Below are positions 7,758 to 11,266 of a DNA stretch of 11,266 nucleotides, piece after piece; within the stretch, counting starts at the first letter, position 1, and each line of letters begins with the position of its first letter. The position numbers and the translations under genes were made by a program. Under the pieces are notes generated by a model, which was given only the letters and a program-made list of their open reading frames with translations, had not been told where the DNA came from and made no database searches. Source of the stretch: a bacterium (GTDB lineage Bacteria > Bacteroidota > Ignavibacteria > Kapaibacteriales > UBA2268); contig JAUHXN010000065.1 of the NCBI GenBank assembly GCA_030426865.1, positions 1 through 11,266 of the forward strand, given 5' to 3'.

Positions 7758-8522
7758 TTATATTTCTTCTATTACAATTCTGTCAAACCATCTCAAATCA
7801 ACTGTTTTGACAGTTGTTAATAATACTCGTGCTGCTCTGTCATTCATTAGTATTCTTAACTTGTCAAACTTACTTTCTATATTTTCATCCAAACCTAAAT
7901 AAATCCTTGCCGTCTCAAAAGGACCTATTAATTCAAAACCCTTCTCATCATTTATGTATCTAATCTCACTGACAAAATCCAAAACTTCCTGTTTCTTATT
8001 TAGTTCATCTATGATATTAATTGCAATATTTATCAGTGTTGTATCTTTTCTTTCTAAACCTGATACAATTACCAAATCTGAATAATCTTTCAATACTTTA
8101 TAGGGGAGTATAGTACCTACTTGGTCTATATAGTTTAACTTTCCCCCAATATTATAAAAAGCAAATGGAAATCTTTCTTCCATATCTAAACTGATTTTTG
8201 ATTGACTAGCAAAAGAAGCAATACATTTCTTTATATATGCATCTTTTTCTATTTCATCTTCAATCTTTTTTAGTAGAACACTATCTTTTGTTTTCCCAAA
8301 AGATATTTTCTTTGCTTGATCAAAGAACTTATCGGAATCATTCAAGTCTAGTCCGTTTATCTCATATTCGGTTATTTTCTCTCTCATAAACCAATTGTCT
8401 GACAAATTTACTAAGTAAACTATACCTACAATTGCAATAAGTAGAAAAACTGGTACGATAAATCGTTTCCAATTTGAAATAACCTTGAATTCAGAGACAT
8501 TCGTGTCTTTCTCGTCTTCCAA
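7758..8522 (-). CDS. ftsQ: Cell division protein FtsQ/DivIB
   Basis: A bitopic inner-membrane division protein that links the early FtsZ/FtsA ring with FtsB, FtsL and the septal synthase. The 254-residue protein has a short charged cytoplasmic tail (1-19), one transmembrane helix at about 20-40, and a periplasmic part. The first ~70 residues after the helix fit a POTRA domain; the following FtsQ core contains MEERFPFAFYNI (112-123) and LNYIDQVGTILP (128-139). Near the end, VDLRWFDRIVI matches the conserved DLRY-type strand. Sequence is divergent, as is usual for FtsQ, but position immediately before ftsA makes the call firm. The start is TTG at 8522: an in-frame stop lies 12 nt upstream of it (8535-8537), and the first internal ATG (Met46) would remove the membrane helix. 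No murC, murG or ddl gene precedes it; nuoK lies upstream instead. Confidence 0.9.
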   Translation of the reverse strand: MEDEKDTNVSEFKVISNWKRFIVPVFLLIAIVGIVYLVNLSDNWFMREKITEYEINGLDLNDSDKFFDQAKKISFGKTKDSVLLKKIEDEIEKDAYIKKCIASFASQSKISLDMEERFPFAFYNIGGKLNYIDQVGTILPYKVLKDYSDLVIVSGLERKDTTLINIAINIIDELNKKQEVLDFVSEIRYINDEKGFELIGPFETARIYLGLDENIESKFDKLRILMNDRAARVLLTTVKTVDLRWFDRIVIEEI

Positions 8523-8611
8523 AGGTCTAACTCTTTATATTATTATGTTTTAAATAAAGTGGAGTACATTGTGGTGTGTATCATCCCTTTATGCTGCGTA
8601 TTTTAACAATT

Positions 8612-8643
8612 CAAATGTAAGTGAGATTACATTAAAATGCAAA
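8612..8643 (-). promoter_or_regulatory. Bacteroidota-type promoter for ftsQAZ
   Basis: Read on the minus strand, TTTG (8643-8640), a 20-nt spacer and TACATTTG (8619-8612) match the Bacteroidota -33 TTTG and -7 TAnnTTTG elements exactly. Transcription would begin near 8605, leaving a leader of about 85 nt before the ftsQ TTG. The same 20-nt spacing occurs in the nuoJ promoter in this window. No -35/-10 pair of the E. coli type fits better. Confidence 0.62.
8614..8633. repeat. Inverted repeat overlapping the ftsQ promoter, possible operator
   Basis: Two perfect 7-bp arms, AATGTAA and TTACATT, are separated by 6 bp (GTGAGA). The repeat covers six bases of the -7 element and extends into the spacer, where a repressor would block RNA polymerase. 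In AT-rich DNA such a repeat can occur by chance, so operator function is a suggestion only. Confidence 0.35.
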
Positions 8644-8761
8644 TTAAATTTTAATAAAAATTTACCCTAACTCTCAAAAGTCTTGATAGATAAGGGTTTC
8701 AATCTAAAAAATATTTTCAACAATTCTACATTCTAGATAAATTCTAGAAGTTACTATAAAT

Positions 8762-9073
8762 TTACCACTTCAGTAGATTTATTTCATCAACGTAAATAGT
8801 ACGCTTATTTCTAAAAAGAGCAAGTACTATTGCAAGTCCTATAGCTGCCTCAGCCGCTGCGACTGCCATTACGAAGAATACGAATATCTGTCCTGAAGCA
8901 TCACCCATAAAAGATGAAAATGCAACGAGACTAATATTCACAGCATTTAGCATTAACTCTATGCACATAAATATAATAATTGCATTTCTTCTAGTAAGTA
9001 CACCGACAGAACCGATTGCAAAAATAGTTCCTGATAGTATTAAATAATATTCTAATGGAATTGCTTCAATCAT
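8762..9073 (-). CDS. nuoK: NADH-quinone oxidoreductase subunit K
   Basis: A small membrane subunit of respiratory complex I, part of the proton-translocating arm. The 103-residue protein is typical in length and has three transmembrane helices at about 8-26, 31-53 and 62-87. Two buried glutamates central to proton transfer are present: Glu39 in MCIELMLNAVN and Glu75 in AAEAAIGLAIVL, equivalent to E. coli Glu36 and Glu72. The ATG overlaps the nuoJ stop by 4 nt (ATGA), so translation is probably coupled. In most genomes nuoL follows; here the next gene is ftsQ, 239 bp away. A short 7-bp inverted repeat (TTCTAGA/TCTAGAA, 8731-8749) lies just after the stop but has no U-tract, so I do not call a terminator. 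Confidence 0.97.
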   Translation of the reverse strand: MIEAIPLEYYLILSGTIFAIGSVGVLTRRNAIIIFMCIELMLNAVNISLVAFSSFMGDASGQIFVFFVMAVAAAEAAIGLAIVLALFRNKRTIYVDEINLLKW

Positions 9074-9612
9074 TTTAAACTCTTCTCTTGTAAGTCTCTT
9101 TCTAAAAATAATTTCTTTTTACCTAAAACCATTGCTCCTACTACTGCTACTAAAAGCAATAATGCTATGAATTCAAATGGAAATAAATATTCTGTAAATA
9201 ATTTGTAACCTAAGTTCTTTACATAACCAGTACTAACTGATTCAGCTGTTATTTCGTGAGTAAAACTGCCAGCACTTGTAAATAGAACTAATATTTGAAC
9301 TACAAATGCTGCACCGAATGTCATTGCAACACCTTTACGTGCATTAAACCTAGTGTCAACATCATCTTCCTTTCCTAAATTAAGAAGGAGAATAACGAAA
9401 ACAACTAGTACCATAATAGCACCTGCGTAAACTAAAATCTGTAATACAGCTATAAATTGAGCATTTAGGGTTAAATATAAACCTGCAAGCATCATAAAGT
9501 GTAAAACCAAGTTCATAGCTGAAACAACTGGGTGTTTTGATGCAACTGTACCAAATGCAGTCCCAATAGCTACTATACTTAATATCAAAAAGAATATTGT
9601 TGTCAATGCCAT
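9070..9612 (-). CDS. nuoJ: NADH-quinone oxidoreductase subunit J
   Basis: A membrane subunit of complex I at the junction with the quinone-binding region. The 180-residue protein has five predicted transmembrane helices at about 3-22, 28-48, 55-78, 93-112 and 143-164. The third holds the family signature AQFIAVLQILVYAGAIMVLVVFVILLLN (51-78), including the YAGAIMVL stretch where the helix is bent in known structures. The start is the ATG at 9612, about 30 nt downstream of a predicted transcription start. nuoI usually lies just upstream, but here a Rel gene does, so nuoJK form a two-gene unit apart from the rest of the complex I genes. Neither nuoA-I nor nuoL-N is in the window. Confidence 0.96.
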   Translation of the reverse strand: MALTTIFFLILSIVAIGTAFGTVASKHPVVSAMNLVLHFMMLAGLYLTLNAQFIAVLQILVYAGAIMVLVVFVILLLNLGKEDDVDTRFNARKGVAMTFGAAFVVQILVLFTSAGSFTHEITAESVSTGYVKNLGYKLFTEYLFPFEFIALLLLVAVVGAMVLGKKKLFLERDLQEKSLK

Positions 9613-9649
9613 AAGTTTAAGAATTTTGGTTTTTGAAAATCAAATTTAA

Positions 9650-9680
9650 CAAAAATACATTAATTATTTAATTCTTTCAA
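9650..9680 (-). promoter_or_regulatory. Bacteroidota-type promoter for nuoJK
   Basis: On the minus strand, TTG (9680-9678), a 20-nt spacer and TATTTTTG (9657-9650) fit the -33 TTG / -7 TAnnTTTG consensus. The transcript would start near 9645, giving a leader of about 30 nt. This places an independent promoter in the 107-bp gap between the Rel gene and nuoJ. Confidence 0.65.
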
Positions 9681-9689
9681 GTAATTAAC

Positions 9690-9704
9690 TGATAATGATT
9701 ATCC
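9690..9704. promoter_or_regulatory. Fur-type box upstream of the nuoJK promoter
   Basis: The minus strand reads GGATAATCATTATCA, a 14 of 15 match to the 7-1-7 Fur consensus TGATAATnATTATCA. Its 13-base core GATAATCATTATC is identical to the end of the classic 19-bp Fur box. It lies 9 bp upstream of the -33 element of the nuoJ promoter and 15 bp past the Rel stop. Related regulators (PerR, Zur) use similar sites, so the binding protein is uncertain. Confidence 0.5.
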
Positions 9705-9719
9705 ACAAATCATGATTTA

Positions 9720-11266
9720 TTAGTAGATTTCAACAGATTCTATATCTTTTATTTCCATTACTTTCTTAATTATATCATTTAACTCTATATCGTTACTAAG
9801 TTTCAAAGTAACTTTTCCTTCAAAAACTTTCTCAATAGTATCAAACGAAATTCCATTCAAACTTACATTCTCAATCGAAATAATACTTTCGGTGATTTCT
9901 TTAACTATACCAGGTCTATCTTTACCCCTGATGATTAAAGATTTGATTAAAGACTTAATTTGTTTTCTTAACGGAAGTTGTAAGTTAACCTTCGTACCTT
10001 TCTGTGCTAACTCTTTTAATAATTGAGCAATATATGTTATTTCTAAATTACCTTTTCCTAACTCTACATACATTTCTCTTTCTGATGCCAGATTCAATTC
10101 TTTTACCAGTTTGTTAATTACAGACTGTCTTATTGCTACTTGACCATTGATTATCTTAGATTTCCATTGTTTTCTTCCTTTTCGATAATTTTTAGTCTGT
10201 ATCTCTTTTAAGTACCTATTTAAGACTGATCTTGCTTTATTAGTAGTAATAATACTTTGCCAATCTTCAGAAATTGATTTTTTAGAAGATGTTAGAATCT
10301 CTACTTGATCTCCACTTTGAAGTTTATAGTTAATTGGAACTATTTTCCCATTTACTTTAGCACCTATATAGTGGCTTCCAAGTTCGCTATGTATATGAAA
10401 CGCGAAATCTAAAGGAGTCGAATTAATTGGGAATGTATGCAACTCGTTTTTTGGTGTAAATACATGTATTTCTTGAAGAAAGGTGTTTTTCTTGAGAAAG
10501 TTAAATAGTTCTTCTGGTGAATCTGTGCCTTTGCTTTCTATCATCTCACGAACAGAATCCATCCACTCAACAGCATTCGGATTGTCAAAAACTGATTGAG
10601 CAGGTATAAAACCTTTCTTATAGTTGAAATGAGCTGCAACCCCTCTTTCTGCAATTTCGTGCATTTTACGTGTTCTTAATTGTATCTCAACTGGTCTTCT
10701 CTGTGGTCCAAGAACAGCGCAATGTATTGATTGATAACCATTCTGCTTTGGTGCATTTATATAATCTTTGAAGGTCTCGGGTACAGGAGGATAAATAGAT
10801 GCTGCTAAACTGTAAACATAGAAACACATATTAGGGTCATCACTTTCTAATATTATTCGAATCGCAATCAAATCAAATAATTCATCAACTGGTTTATTGC
10901 GAGCTATAGTTTTATTATAAATTGAATAGATGTGTTTTGCTCTTCCGTAGATTTTTACTTTAACGTTGTTTTTTTCTAAGAACTTATCATTGCTAATTTT
11001 TTCGATAATTGGCTCTTTGAAATCATCTACATATTTCTCTCGATCCTTTCTTTTCCCCAAAAGCTTAGTTTTAATATTATCGAATTCTTCTCTGTTCGTT
11101 ATTTTAAAAGCAAGATCTTCCAATTCCCATTTTATATTTCTAAATCCAAATCTATTTGCAAATGGGGCAAATACTTCTAAGGCTTCTTTGGCATCTTTTA
11201 ATTGTTTATCTTTTTCAAGTGGAGCTATTGTTCTTAGGTTTTCTAATCTTTCAGCTAACTTTATGA
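9720..11266 (-). CDS. RelA/SpoT homologue, (p)ppGpp synthetase, 5'-truncated by window edge
   Basis: The 3' part of a long RSH protein, which makes the alarmone (p)ppGpp from ATP and GTP/GDP. The frame is open to the window edge, giving 514 visible residues (numbered from the codon at 11264-11262). Residues 2-12, KLAERLENLRT, are the last motif of the HD hydrolase domain (usual form KLADRxHNMRT). The synthetase spans about 70-217: GRAKHIYSIY (107-116), FDLIAIR with Asp131, NGYQSIH (175-181), VEIQLRT with catalytic Glu193, and AERGVAAHFNYK. A TGS domain follows (265-327), then a helical region (to ~420), and a C-terminal ACT domain (about 442-514, with DRPG at 449-452). The Cys-rich ZFD/RIS domain normally found before ACT is not visible, and no CC pair occurs there. 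Synthesis looks intact. Hydrolase status needs the missing N-terminus, so I do not choose between rel, relA and spoT. Confidence 0.93.
   Translation of the reverse strand, partial: IKLAERLENLRTIAPLEKDKQLKDAKEALEVFAPFANRFGFRNIKWELEDLAFKITNREEFDNIKTKLLGKRKDREKYVDDFKEPIIEKISNDKFLEKNNVKVKIYGRAKHIYSIYNKTIARNKPVDELFDLIAIRIILESDDPNMCFYVYSLAASIYPPVPETFKDYINAPKQNGYQSIHCAVLGPQRRPVEIQLRTRKMHEIAERGVAAHFNYKKGFIPAQSVFDNPNAVEWMDSVREMIESKGTDSPEELFNFLKKNTFLQEIHVFTPKNELHTFPINSTPLDFAFHIHSELGSHYIGAKVNGKIVPINYKLQSGDQVEILTSSKKSISEDWQSIITTNKARSVLNRYLKEIQTKNYRKGRKQWKSKIINGQVAIRQSVINKLVKELNLASEREMYVELGKGNLEITYIAQLLKELAQKGTKVNLQLPLRKQIKSLIKSLIIRGKDRPGIVKEITESIISIENVSLNGISFDTIEKVFEGKVTLKLSNDIELNDIIKKVMEIKDIESVEIY

Noticed and set aside
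7065..7820. Open plus-strand frames over ftsA and the end of ftsQ
   Set aside because: Antisense shadows of conserved genes, low-complexity and without family signatures.
8731..8749. Hairpin TTCTAGA-N5-TCTAGAA after nuoK as a terminator
   Set aside because: Stem is only 7 bp and AT-rich, and no U-tract follows on the minus strand.
9707..9718. Palindrome AAATCATGATTT just past the Rel stop as a terminator
   Set aside because: A perfect 12-bp palindrome with no loop and no U-run cannot form a standard terminator; it may be chance.

Overview
The window is AT-rich chromosomal DNA from a Bacteroidota-type bacterium in the broad sense (Bacteroidota/Chlorobiota/Ignavibacteria group). Four things point there. 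A type IX secretion sorting domain closes the first gene. A lipoprotein carries a Cys-Ser-Asp-Asp surface-export signal. A DUF2851 gene is present. Two promoters fit the Bacteroidota consensus (TTG, 20 nt, TAnnTTTG) rather than the E. coli one. Placement below phylum level is not possible from this stretch.

Left half, plus strand (1-4922). The window opens inside a secreted protein whose last ~78 residues are a T9SS C-terminal domain. Four tightly spaced genes follow: an M48 metalloprotease lipoprotein, pyrF (orotidine-5'-phosphate decarboxylase, type 2), a DUF2851 protein that overlaps pyrF by 4 nt from a TTG start, and an FkbM-family methyltransferase. After a 169-bp gap comes a lone LamG-like surface lipoprotein. 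A perfect 11-bp hairpin terminator (4935-4960) sits in the convergent gap and should serve both strands.

Right half, minus strand (5007-11266), read from high to low coordinates. The 3' part of a long RelA/SpoT homologue comes first. Next is a 107-bp gap with a near-perfect Fur-type box and a promoter, then an isolated nuoJ-nuoK pair (complex I membrane subunits). A 239-bp gap holds a second promoter overlapped by an inverted repeat, and then ftsQ-ftsA-ftsZ. The division cluster is complete for these three genes, but no mur genes precede it.

The genes fall into housekeeping modules: division (FtsQ/FtsA/FtsZ), respiration (NuoJ/NuoK), the stringent response (Rel) and pyrimidine synthesis (PyrF), plus envelope proteins. 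I see no mobile element, CRISPR array, tRNA, rRNA or phage gene. The most unusual points are a Rel homologue that appears to lack the cysteine-rich ZFD/RIS domain and has a substituted hydrolase motif, an FtsZ tail with two copies of the C-terminal partner-binding peptide, and the Fur-like site before nuoJK.
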